This document shows, one piece after another, positions 24,501 through 42,648 of a stretch of DNA of 64,000 nucleotides. The notes under the pieces were generated by a model. The model did not search any database. It saw only the letters and a list, made by a program, of their open reading frames with translations, and had not been told where the DNA came from. How positions within the stretch are numbered: the stretch's first letter is position 1; each line of letters starts with the position of its first letter. The stretch lies in contig NW_019211459.1 of the NCBI RefSeq assembly GCF_002443255.2, forward strand, positions 20,000,871-20,064,870, read 5' to 3'. The stretch comes from Varroa destructor (taxonomy: Eukaryota; Arthropoda; Arachnida; Mesostigmata; Varroidae). A program made the position numbers and the translations under genes.

Positions 24501-26792
24501 CTCAAACGGATATTGTTGCCGCTATACAGGTTTCGAAAGAATCTTACCAAACAAAAAAGTTACGCTGCGATCACAGCAGACAAGGGAAGCGTTAGGGGGT
24601 CGATATAAATCAACTGATGTAAGCCGGATGACAAATAATCGATCGCCCTAAAGATTGAAACTATGGAGTACATATGTAGTCTAGCACAGCGCCGGCCATA
24701 AATTGCGCATCGACGCTCCGAACCTAATAGGTACGTTATGTCCGCAAAAACTGGTGAAGTCGTCCGACCGAGCACGGCTAATAGATATAATGTATATAAT
24801 CCACATAGGAAGGTCATTAGGAAAAGTTTATATATGTACACAACTAAAAGCTATCGATCAAGACGGAAAGAGTCAAGGAGTCCGTCTACCTAAATACCAT
24901 TGTGGGAGGAGGCATGCACATACTGATATTTACACAAGCAGCGTAATCTATAATATGATAAAGATATTTATTTATCGATGACAGATTTTGCTGTTTATAG
25001 GAATAATATCGTCATTATCGGAAGATTATAATCAATTGTCCACCGGTCAAAGAGGAATCAAAAACACTTCATTAGTTTTCTAACAATTGCACTGACCCAT
25101 TCGTGTTCCTTACTCGTCGTTCGTAGTTATTCTTAAGCAGTGGCACATTCAGCAGGCAGCGCGAGTGAGCGTGATCGCACATATTATAGACTGAGAGTCT
25201 CTTTTCATACCCATTAAAATTTACTACCATTGTTAGAACACAAATGTCTATCGTGTTGTTGTTGATGGTAAATAAGCAATTGCAAATACTTTTAAAGGAC
25301 TGCTTATTATACAGACCTACGTATATAGGTAGCACAATTGCGTCGTGCAAAGACCGAAATCTTGAACTGGAAGTTATAGGCATTCTTCAACAAACATTGA
25401 CGTGGTACTAGTTAGTGATTAGGTCTGTGACAAATGGAGAGAAAAAAGAAAAGGCATAACATGTCTGTGGTCTTCAAGTCTGATTTAAAAATTGAACCAC
25501 AAATAATTAACTTCGACGCCCTAGATGTGTCAGGAGGAAATAGACATACACGAATGAAGTAGCGACAGCTTTAGTAAAAACTATTTTTAGAATTAATTCA
25601 CGTCAGAACTAATTTAAAGGTTATTTTGCACATGAATATTCCTCTGACGAGATTTTGTACTATTTAATTTCATTTACATTGACTCTTATTCGAGGACTGT
25701 TTCAGTTAGCTAGAACTTTGGAAACTGGTGCTGGTCAAAGTAGTGGATACGTGTTTGTTTAAATGATATGGAAAAATTTGAGCAACCTCCCTTTATACTC
25801 ATTCGCTCCACGGCGACATCTAGAGTTGACGTTCTAAGCCGCTAGACCATGTCAGAAATGACAGAACGTCCTAGTATGAACAGGGTAAAATGCCATAAAA
25901 AGCATAAAAACATATTGTTGATTCGCTAAAGCGTAGATTTTGATGCCTAATGGGCCATCTGCCAAGTAGCAATTAGGACATGAAACCGGTCATCGATTGT
26001 ACAGAACTCTATCTCTGTCACAGTCGCTTGCGTCGTATGAATATGTATCTTTCATCATATATTGTGTATGGGTAGCATCCGTTTGCCATTTACTGTTGTT
26101 GCGAACAATATTGAAATGGTAGTTCAGCAGTTGAGTGGGAAGTTCCCATATGCAGCAAAATACCCCAACGTCCGCGCACCTATTGAGGGGCATTTCCGTA
26201 GCATTCCGTTTTCTGCTAATTGTATTTGCTTCTGTTAGCAGCTCTCAAGTGGATCGTTTTTACTAACTTAAGACGTGTTCAATTTTCCTGGTTTTCCTCT
26301 ACGACAAACCCTCATTATCACGAATTTCTCGGTGCAGTATCAGGCATAAACCACATATACACGGCGTTTTAACGTTTCAGATTCAAAAAAATGTCTAACA
26401 CGTAACTAAACACGTTTCTTCTTTCAAGCAAAAGTACCGATATAAGCGCGAGTTTATCCGTGTCTAGCTTTAGCCGCGTTTGCTCAACGCACACAACGTA
26501 CCAGTATCCCTAGTTTGGTATGAAAATAAATCCTGACTGACTGAACACACCACTATGTGGTTGACTTTAATTTTGAAATAACTAGAGATACGGTAAATGT
26601 TTACGATTTTTGCGGAAATTTGAATCTAACTTATGATTCTTGATTGCATCCCTAAGCATAATCCATTCATTAAATATTAGTGAACTTCGCTGTCTTTCAC
26701 AACAATAACTACTCCTGTTGTAGGAGTTTTGATAGCGTGGTTCGATCCACCGGTCTGCTCCGAATGGCGTGCACGAATGCTGCTTGGAAATT

Positions 26793-33540
<6,748 letters not shown>

Positions 33541-34291
33541 CTGCAATATACACACGACTAAACTGGTTCAAACTGTTAAAGATTAAAAAGAAAGGAAATC
33601 ACCTAGCAAACTGAAATGTTACAGATATACATTCATATCTTACAAAGTACATAAGCTGGCCTTAAAGCCTCATTTATGCTACCATCCTAATCCTAACGAA
33701 GGCGGTCCCAACTGAAAGACCGGGTTGGTACGTTGAACCTAGATTGGTGCTTTTGACGTAATTGTTTCTTTAAGATGTTCAGTTGGTAGCGACCTTTTTC
33801 ACTCTAAGCTTACTTTTGCTTGCCGATTTTTCATATGTGTACTCGTTTACGTACCCGGAAAGGCAGAGGGTGTGCTGCTCAGCTTGAGATTCGCAACCCG
33901 ACAGAGCATCGAACGTGCAGCGGCTCGTCGGATGAAGGCCTCAGCACTGAGCGTCTCCATCGGAACGTTGTTTATTACCACTGCCTCGACGACAATGATG
34001 AAATGATGGTGATATCTGGTTGAAGGATTTTTGGAGAGTCTTACAGTCGTTTACCGGTGTTTCTGCAGTAAGCAAACGCGGTCAAATCGTGAGTGGTTTG
34101 TTATAACTGTACTGAGCCACTACATATTGTTTTTAATGCTGTGTCTCATCGACATGTTCTAGTACAAACTAAGTAGAATACTTAAATACATGTGTATAAT
34201 TAAACACTACTACATTTTCAGCCTAGGTAAATCCTAGTAAGAGCCCAGATTTTGAGTACATATATTTAAACCTACAACGTTGCCTCTCGGT

Positions 34292-34342
34292 GTTCTGGGT
34301 GGCAAAGTATAACAGCAAATTTTTTTTTTTGCCACCCAGAAC
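34292..34342. repeat. 15-bp inverted repeat with T-rich loop
   Basis: GTTCTGGGTGGCAAA at 34292-34306 and its exact reverse complement at 34328-34342, separated by 21 bases that include a T run. Confidence 0.9.
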
Positions 34343-34566
34343 CAATAGTGCCCAGTTGACTTGGCAGTGGCTCCAGTGCTACGGTGTGAAAGATCAGAAT
34401 ATCTAAAAGACTTGCCTTTATCGTATCGGTTGCCACGAAAACAAAAAACGGATGAGTCAGCCGCTAATCGAGTGTTTGCATTATCTTCAAGTCACTTTTA
34501 TGAAGTGCTTACCACTTACAATGGTAGTATGATGTACATTTTCAAAGTGACGTAAACATGTGGAAT

Positions 34567-34671
34567 CTGTACCTTTAGTAGCTTCACAATTTGAAAGGTA
34601 ATAACACATTGAGCCGATGAGGCCCAAATAGGTAGAACTGAGTTGACCGCCCATATAGGTGTTATCGATGT
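34567..34671 (-). CDS. Candidate short exon, unknown protein
   Basis: Reads IDNTYMGGQLSSTYLGLIGS then MCYYLSNCEATK in one minus-strand frame, up to a good donor (CTACTAAAG/GTACAG). The only acceptor is CTTAAAG/CAAC, which is weak. The Gly/Leu/Tyr-rich stretch could be a membrane segment. Not connected by phase to any neighbour. Confidence 0.2.
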
Positions 34672-35435
34672 TGCTTTAAGTCGAGGACGGTTGCACACGT
34701 AGATGCACTATGTTGTCTGCACTATGTTATGACCGTTTCGGCAAGCACAATTCTGCTGATAACAATGACGATGTACCCACAGGATGACATCTCAGCCTTT
34801 TCGAAGTAGGATTGCCGAGTGATTTCTGTTTATACTGAGGTAGCTCGATCCTTGGCATAGAACTGCGATGCCAACGCCCGACGTGTACCTCACATGAGCC
34901 AACCCATAAGTGTATTCGTCGTTCATACGCTTTCTAAGTCATTCATAGCGTATGTTAAAAGTGGACCTGATGCTGCTTGCCCCCTTTAGAAAACAAGCAC
35001 CCGCCATCTTGAAAGTTCTGCTACATCGCAGCACAGGCGCAAATCTCTGGTATAATTTTTTTTCAATACGGAGTTTCTATGAATTTATCCGGGTAATTAG
35101 CCCTAAGTTGAAAAAATGGTAGGAAAAAAGTCACACCGTTAACTACTCTAGCTAGCATCAGTTTAGTCAGCATCTAAATATGGATGATGGTTCAAATAAC
35201 ATGCATAGCTATTTGCTAGGCTTAAGACCAATATAAGGTCGAGAAGCAATCACAAGGTACCAAAAACTTAATCAGATTCTGATTTCATGGATTGAAACAT
35301 TGATAAAAAGTCAGTCAAGTCCGTAAGATAAAAAAACATGCTGTATTCTGGAATTCAGGGTAAGGTCACCTCGTACGAATAACGATTTAGGCTTAATGTA
35401 AAGACTGAGTCGTTCTTTTGATTCGAAACGGTCCT

Positions 35436-35455
35436 TCGAGTTTTTAAAAACTCGA
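35436..35455. repeat. 20-bp perfect palindrome
   Basis: TCGAGTTTTTAAAAACTCGA, fully self-complementary without a spacer. Confidence 0.9.
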
Positions 35456-35717
35456 TTAAAGAGTGCCATCTATTAAGGTTTTCTCTATAATATTAGTTTT
35501 CGCATCGAATCTTAATCTTGACGACGTGTTCGTCTATCGATGATCTACTGCCCTGGACATCACACTCGAGAGCAACTTATGGCGTACGCTCAGTACTGGA
35601 CCTGTTTTTTATCCTGCGCCACTGTTGACAAAACTGCTAATATGACACGATGCATAGGCAAACTACATCTTTCAAAATTAAAACTTCTTAGCTTCAATTT
35701 TATATCAGCCAACTCAC

Positions 35718-35948
35718 CGTAGGCGCACGGTTAGAGTGCCCTCCTCGCACTCGATCCACCGGGACCCTGGCTGCGTTCGGACATTCTCCGTAGAGAACCT
35801 CCGCTCCACGTCTACGTCAGAAGCTTTCCGTAGATCCAGATCTCCAGCGCGTCGAACGCCCCGTCGTGATGGTGTTGCCCGCCTCCGCCTACAGCCACGC
35901 GTAACTGCGGGCCCTTTTGGCGTCGGCACCCACCATATGCACACTTAA
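35718..35948. CDS. GC-rich coding-like island, strand unresolved
   Basis: A sharply bounded GC-rich block in AT-rich surroundings. On plus, acceptor ACTCACCGTAG/G (exon 35723-35948, phase 2) gives a Ser/Arg-rich C-terminal exon with FSVENLRSTSTSEAFRRS, ending at TAA 35946-35948. On minus, an excellent donor (CCTACG/GTGAGT, exon end 35718) closes a frame with DVDVERRFSTENV and WIECEEGTLTVRL. No strong acceptor is visible for the minus reading. One strand is probably coding; I recognise no family on either. Confidence 0.45.
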
Positions 35949-36126
35949 TAATGACGCACTTCGTCCCGTCAGCCTTCTACGGCAGTCGTTGCGTTCGTTT
36001 TAACAAAGTAGCACTTGTAATATGGTAAAGAAAACATGATGGCTTGATTTTGCAGTATCTGCCTCAACGACTCGAAGGAACAAAATTGTGTAGTATATTC
36101 GTGTTTTAGGTGGGGCAATCGCTTAA

Positions 36127-36400
36127 CTACGGCTGACGGTGAGGGCCGAAGCGGCTAGTTCGGTCCGCCGTTGGCCATTGCGACCATCCAGCCAAATGAG
36201 CGAGATCTATGCAACTCAGTTGATGCGATAGTCCAAAGTGCGATGACGAGGCTACTGCTAAACCGCCACCGCCACCTTCCGAGTTGCCGCCGGCGCGGGG
36301 GATTCTCAAAGGATGAAAGACAACGGGAGGGTCAGACGCTGGTCTCTTCGGCCGATCACCCACTCTCTCGATTGCTTGGCGCTAGCTCTTCTGGCTTGTA
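36127..36400. other. GC-rich block with Pro or Gly runs
   Basis: On minus the frame is open for 78 codons to TAG 36127-36129 and includes GGGGGLAVASSSHFGLSHQL; on plus a different frame reads KPPPPPSELPPARG. Neither strand offers a convincing splice acceptor or an ATG in the minus frame. It may be part of a first exon or a CpG-rich promoter region. Confidence 0.3.
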
Positions 36401-36516
36401 GCTAACCCTCGTACTCTCCCTCGTCGTCCCTCATCGGAGAAAAAATTCTGAAAAAATCGCGCGCTCCTCCCAAACTCCAGCGCTCCGGGGAGCTCCACGC
36501 ACACATTCGTAACCAC

Positions 36517-36523
36517 TATAAAG
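36517..36523 (+). promoter_or_regulatory. TATA-like element
   Basis: CACTATAAAG followed about 18 bases later by CCAGTCA, which resembles an arthropod initiator. It lies in a GC-rich stretch. No plus-strand gene clearly starts downstream, so function is speculative. Confidence 0.25.
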
Positions 36524-38089
36524 ACTGCAGCAGCCAGTCAAGCCACCCAGCCGCCTAAGGCCCGGCAACAACAGGCAACGTAGGCTGCCTATAGGCCTTT
36601 CTCTTCCTTTCTCTCTCTACCTGACTCCGTTTGGGTGGGCAACTGAACAAACGCACAGCAACCGTGAGGACAAAGGAATTGCATTTGGGGTGCATATAAA
36701 CAAGTCTATAGTTAGCTTAATAGTTAGCCACAGAAATGTCGTTTTTGTGAAAAAGGTGGATGACTCTGTTCATTAAATTTTATCTGATACGGTTGTTATC
36801 AAATAAATATAATATATTAGATGTTGAAATATAAGCTGAACTTGAAATGGGGGAAAGACTTAAACAAGATTCGCTTATTTATGGGAACGAACGAATACGT
36901 CCGTTTTATAGAGAATATCACAGCGGTAAGGTTGTTCTGCTATTTTTTGCCTTCTTTCAGCATTAGTGCTAAATAGTCAAAGAAACGTCCTTCGATATAA
37001 AGGCTAGTTCAAGTCTTTGTTGCACATTTTTAATTTCCCTGCGTTTCTCTCACTTCGACAAATATCTAACATAGTACGTTAAGGCGATAAGGCAAAATGC
37101 TTATTCTTCCGAAATTAGCGTGCCTGTATCGAGGACAGATATTCGTATAGACATTTTTTCTATTAATTCCATATTAATCTTATGATTTTTCACTATCCCT
37201 GGCTAGATACTTATCGATAGCATGATCAGAAGCCCAGTTATGAGGCTTAATCGTTGAACTAAAACATAAGGTTTAAAATCTTTTATAGATTATGAGTAGA
37301 ACTGCAGTAAAAGGTTGTTTTTAAACTCGGACCGAACAATCCAAGAGTAACGAAAGAGCATTCTCAAGTTTTCTACTTCTACTCGTATTCACAATTGTTT
37401 TTACTTAAAAGCAAACTTACTTTTATAATAGTCGCAAAACTGTTTGCAGTTCTGCGGTAAATAACAATACGCGTTTTTCGTTTTTCCTGCTAGCAATTTA
37501 TTGTACGAGAAGCATCTGTTGAATGGAGTATATTGTAGATCCATTCTTTGGATAATATTTCTTTCGAAACATATCTTCGATAGATATTTGTTATCTATGA
37601 AGACATTCACACACAAAAATCATAATTTCAGTTCACTACCTAGTCAACACGACTCCACGATTAACCATTGCCGACCCTCACAGCACTTTCAGCATTTCCC
37701 CAATTTTCTAAGTTCCCTGCGCTTTTCTTGTTAAAAAAAAAAAACAAGCAAATCTAGTCGATGCTGCTGCTGTTTTCGAAAGTTGGCCACCCTAATGGCC
37801 TCTATGGACATCAATGGTGGGCAGTTGACGACGAAAAAAAATCCTCAAAAAAATGCCAATCAGCACAGGCATCCCACCTCTATACCACCCTCGAGGTGTT
37901 TCCTCAGCCTCTTTGTAGGCCTGAGTGGCTGAGCATAGTGACTACCGTATTCCTTTTATTACGACTGTCAGTGTTAGTACGATGCCTTCAGCTGTAGCAC
38001 GAGCTACTACGAACAGCAGCGCCTAGTATCCCAAGATTTTTTCGTATTTTTTTCGTCCCGGTTCTCTCTGTCCTCGGCTCGAGACTTAC

Positions 38090-38231
38090 GGCGGCCCGCG
38101 GATCCAGATCGGAGCAACTATCTCTGTCGTTACGATGGTGCCATAACCTCGCCAATGTATCGCTCGATGAATAGCTAGGGGTTGTCAAAACTGGTTTGGG
38201 TGCATGTCTGACGCCGCTACCCGGTCTAAGG
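38090..38231 (-). CDS. Candidate internal exon, unknown protein
   Basis: Open between a pyrimidine-rich acceptor (TTTGTCTTAG, start 38231, or the next AG, start 38225) and an excellent donor (GCCGCC/GTAAGT), phase 2 to 0. It encodes about 45 residues including VLTTPSYSSSDTLARLWHHR and NDRDSCSDLDPRAA. Good splice sites on both sides and raised GC support it. It may be a 5' exon of a minus-strand gene extending to lower coordinates, but I could not link it by phase to the zinc-finger gene. Confidence 0.4.
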
Positions 38232-38457
38232 CTAAGACAAACGAAATGAGCTGGCCTTCTCTGACTCTCTGTTTAGCTCAGTGCCTCCTTAGCAGGGTAC
38301 AGTTTCCGACCTCAAAGTGAAATGGTCAACACGATGAAGGGCGAACAGATGAAAAGGCGGCTAGAATATGAGTATAATTGAGGGTGGCCCGATATGTGAG
38401 AACACTGTCTAGATAAGCAGTTTGCCCATGTTATGCTGCAGGCGTATTTCTGCTAGT

Positions 38458-38461
<4 letters not shown>

Positions 38462-38506
<45 letters not shown>
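38462..38506. repeat. Long TA dinucleotide repeat
   Basis: About 45 bases of uninterrupted AT/TA, the longest microsatellite in the window. Confidence 0.95.
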
Positions 38507-38509
<3 letters not shown>

Positions 38510-39130
38510 GAGTAAGCGCTACAGATAGTGGGACAAAAAACAAAGAGCAGACTAAAGCAAGATGGCAGTCTATAGCACGATTACAACGAGTATAGGAGTA
38601 TGCAACAAATGAGCGTTCTATCGCACACCGGCTTAGGTTGTTATAGGAACATGCACCTGTATGCCTATCAGTACTACCGGAGGTTGCGGATAGTTGTATG
38701 CGCAACCAAGTTGCTTAGTAGGATTCGCTGCGGTAGAAAAACAGGGCGGGAGTAGCAGAGCGGACATTCGCCTGCAGTGCAGCGGGCTTGCGACGTTTGA
38801 CTAAGGAGCGTAAGCAACTACGGTAATGGGGTAAAATGAACAAGCGGTAAAGATACGGCAAAGCAGACCGTATGCAGGCTCACAAAACGCATAGCACATG
38901 GAAAAATGCTGTTTCATCATAGATTACTATTTAATTAACAGCAAAATCAATTTTAGTACAATGCGTCAATATATTTAATACCCCAATTGCCACACACGCT
39001 GATTTTAGTTGCAAATATTGATCCTCGAAGGTATCTGTTATAAAGACTTATTTTCAAACTAATAACTGAATTGATATCTCCAAACATCAATGAGCGCTTT
39101 TTTCTTTCTAAAGATTTAATCTACGATCTC

Positions 39131-39134
<4 letters not shown>

Positions 39135-39161
<27 letters not shown>
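39135..39161. repeat. TA dinucleotide repeat
   Basis: About 27 bases of TA repeat, 0.6 kb from the longer TA array. Confidence 0.9.
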
Positions 39162-39927
39162 GTCAAGGTCAGTGCTTTGGAAAAATGTTTTTTTTTCTGA
39201 GTATAAAGGTTCCAGCCCTTTCTCTAATCAACACAAATTTCTTCCTTGTTTTTTTTTTCTAAACGCTTAATTTGTTATGTTTTTCGCTTTATAAATGCAT
39301 AAATCGTATAAAATATTACTTATAGACATAATGCCATATAAAATTAGATTATCATTGTTTTGTATGCTCAGGTTACTTTCAACCGTTACGCGAACTTCCG
39401 TTTAGTACATGTGAACAAGCGCCCAGTTTTAGCAATTCTAAAATGAAAATTATTTGTTTAGAAACTGATTTCGTTGTTTCTGCATTGATTTGTATTATTT
39501 TCAGTATACACTTTTTTTCCTATTTGCTTATTACAGAGCGACCACAAAAGATGAAGGCTATGATCTGACGACTTTCACCAGTTCTATAATTTGATTTAAA
39601 AGTGCAATCTTAAAAAACATGCACATATTTAGACTAGATGAATCCGCGGGCTTCACTCTTCGCGGGTCTTCTTTATTTAATAAAACTCATCAGTATCAGG
39701 TTCAGTCGATACAGACGACGCTTATACTAGGGGACCAGTGACCTTGTAGGATGCCGTAACGAACCGCGTGAAGAATGTGCGGCTAGAAGGCCGAGCGCGC
39801 AAACCTTGCTGCTTCTATAGAAATGGAGTATAAAAAGACACCAAAATTAAAAGCTTCGAATTGAATTAATTTATCTCCCGTGCCGGATCATTGATACGGA
39901 AGAACGTGTCACCTTAAGCTGGATCGT

Positions 39928-39935
39928 TGACGTCA
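39928..39935. promoter_or_regulatory. Full CRE motif
   Basis: Second TGACGTCA in the window, in a mixed-composition stretch that also contains GTATAAAAAG at 39826-39835. No gene start is recognised. Confidence 0.3.
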
Positions 39936-41758
39936 CAGTCCGCCTAACATTAACTACATATATACATCAATCAGAAAGAGTCTCATTGAAGTGTTTGCAC
40001 AGGAACGCCGAGTTCGTCGGTTAAGCGCCAACCCATGACTGCGTTTGCGGCGCTGTGTTCAGCAACCTGGCTGTTTTACGCACGTTAAATTGCAAAGCAT
40101 TCGAATGTCGGATTTCTTTATTCTACCAATCCTTTAAAGTGAGTGGTCGGTACTTACGGGAGGTACATCTCTCGTTTGAGTCCAGAAAAGTTTTGAAAAT
40201 TGGAGCACATTGTGGCATGTTTACTTAAAAGGAAATAACAGGGGTTTAGACTCGTATAAGGCCGTTCGTAAGTACAAAGCCAAATTATCAACACTATTCT
40301 AACAAAGTAAACTTGGTCTACTGTCGAAATGTTCTTGTAATATTGATCTGAATACGATGAAACACTATAGTTTGCCTATTTCAATTAATCCAATCCCTGG
40401 CTCCCGTACCGATGTATTTTATCTATTTTAGTAAGCTTTACAAAAATCAACATTTTATACCCAGATCGCTTAGATTATAAAGGTCGCACAAAAACGCCTG
40501 TTTGTAGTTGCCTTGTAGGGTTTTATACAGAAAGCCTTAAAAATTCCTGATGCTTATCGAACAAATCGTCAAAAAAGAACAATTTCCTACATCAATGGGA
40601 GAAAAAAATAGTCCCAAGGAAATGTATTCGACCATTCGGCACAATCTCACAAGCAGCTTACCCTAGAATGAACGTCTAATGGCCATTAAAGAATCAGGTG
40701 TAAACGTCTTGCCGAACCCGTTGGGGTGTACTAGCAAACACGACCATATTTTCTTTCGACCAAAATTTCAATATGCTAGATTAAGCAAAATAGGGTTACA
40801 GAACTGTCTTAAGAATTAAACGTCCAATCTATTTCCCAAAATCAGAGTATGCTTAAGGCACTTGATGTTTTTGTATTAATCAGAAAAACGAGCTTTGTCC
40901 TGTTCCCGTCAAGTCCCAAATGTATCAAGATCGGAGATCAGTTGAATGCCCTCTGGAATCAACATGGAAGATTCTTTCATATGTCCGACTTTTAAGATAA
41001 ATATATCTCAACGCGAAACTTTTCCGATAATATACTTTCGAGTTTACGAATGCAATTATATTATCTACAAACAAGTGTATCAGGAGGTCAGGGATAGCGG
41101 CACTGTGCTCAACACGTTTAAACGACGATGTCGACCTTAACACCCATCCACTAGTACTGCATAGTCTACAAGAGAAGTTACTCAACCTATTGTCTAACAA
41201 TACTAACGGAGTGGTTTAAGTTAATTCTACGATGAACTATTCAAAAGTTGACATTTCCTATAGTTAGAATCTGCTGTTACCTGTGAAGCTGTAGATTGCT
41301 TGTAGTCAGTGAAATGCTATCGGTCACTAAATTGAATTCTGGCATAAACCTTACTGCAAGTAGGCCCGTAAAAAAATCAAGCTAAGCTAGCGAGAGAAGC
41401 CATTTACCGGTGTTAGCAATACCTTATCGGCTTGGCTAACTAAGGGTTTGGTGATAATTTAACGATGTAAACTCTTTAGATTTTCCAGCAAGGTTTCCAA
41501 TAAAGCCAGTTTCCAATAAAATTTAGCGAAATTTTATTGGATACTGGCTCTAATAAAGCGCTCGGATGTATCAATCAAACTCTGACGTTTCACTAGTTAA
41601 GCAAATGCTACAGTTTTTTTCCATTTGGGGGCAAGTTATATATTGTTCATGAAAATCATTTCTACTGTGAGTTTTTTCAAAGCATTTTGACCGATAATTA
41701 CAATTTGCTGCTAGTCTTAAAAGCAAGGGACAATTTAGCTATGTCAGGCCGGGGGGCC

Positions 41759-41839
41759 GCCCCAGTAGCATCATTACGAAATTCAGGCGGGGCGGGGGCG
41801 GGGGAGGGGGATGCCCCAATAGCATCATTACGAAATTCA
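41759..41839. repeat. Direct repeat of 27 bases with G-rich spacer
   Basis: Copies at 41759-41785 and 41813-41839 (GCCCCARTAGCATCATTACG plus AAATTCA) with one certain mismatch. They are separated by a G-rich stretch (GGCGGGGCGGGGGCGGGGGA) that could form a G-quadruplex. Copy spacing is 54 bases, a multiple of three. Confidence 0.9.
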
Positions 41840-42324
41840 AGCTATTGTTATGTTTCAAGTAATATATGATGACAAAAGTACTACGTAGTATAATGTAAGG
41901 GCGATGAGATAACTTGGTTTTGTTCCTTTTTTTACGAGCATTTGAGCACAAAATGTAAAAATGCTAATTCATCGTATAATCGAAAGATACATTTTTAATT
42001 GGTAAAGTTAGAATACGTTGTCAGATTGATCCGTCCAAAGTGAACTTTATTGTACAACGGAATCATTACGTTTATGATTATTATTTAATTACTGCTTTGG
42101 TTATTTTCAATATTAACATTTAACACCACTAACGTTAGTAATATATCTGGGTTTTATTTCTGAATAAACACTATACAGGTGAGGGTCGTCCTTGCGTTTT
42201 GCCCCGTGTCCATTTGAGTCAACAGCCCAGCGATAAGTTCTTGTTCAAAACTGCATACAGTTACAAGCAGGACATCATATCTTCTAAAAACAACCTTTAT
42301 CTTAGTTAACACTATTAAAATATA

Positions 42325-42648
42325 TCAATTATTTTCTCCGAATTCAGATGCGCAGAGCGTGCCATTGCTTCTGCTAATTACTCTCATCTCAAGATACGCT
42401 TCGTATAGTGCCGCGAACCCCTTATTTAGACTTGAAATTAAAATCAGCTTGGGCGTAGAGTCTAAAATTGAAATGGAAATATAAACTCTGAAAGACGTCA
42501 TATGGCTATCAATTGCGAAGGTCCTAGTTGATGCGTATAGGTCCAACAAGTTAAAGAACGCGACATTACTATTTAAGCCAAGGCCCTCGTTTTTGTCCAG
42601 GCACACGGCGTTCGAGGCTTTAGCACTGAATTGGCCCTTGTCGACGAA
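42325..42648 (-). CDS. Open frame of about 107 codons, unknown
   Basis: Runs from just after a TGA to a TGA at 42325, with no ATG in the first third. Segments include SAKASNAVCLDKNEGLGLN and GFAALYEAYLEMRVISRS. Amino acid balance is protein-like, but no strong splice acceptor and no family were found. It may be an exon, a transposon remnant or a chance frame. Confidence 0.3.
   Translation of the reverse strand, partial: FVDKGQFSAKASNAVCLDKNEGLGLNSNVAFFNLLDLYASTRTFAIDSHMTSFRVYISISILDSTPKLILISSLNKGFAALYEAYLEMRVISRSNGTLCASEFGENN

Larger units (their letters stand above)
20190..26792. other. Between protease and zinc-finger gene
   Basis: The protease promoter and 5' UTR probably lie in the first kilobase. 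Except for the doubtful 21.1-21.6 kb frame, no gene is seen. A 16-base tandem spacing of ATTCGAAAAGT occurs at 24222-24248. A CTGACTGACTGA run follows AAAATAAAT near 26520-26545. Confidence 0.45.
38232..42324. other. AT-rich intergenic region
   Basis: Contains two TA arrays, the second CRE motif, a GTATAAAAAG at 39826-39835 and the G-rich tandem duplication. No gene supported. Confidence 0.45.

Noticed and set aside
26738..26752. GGTTCGATCC, a tRNA B-box-like motif
   Set aside because: No matching A box, cloverleaf or acceptor stem nearby; it lies just beyond the zinc-finger stop codon.
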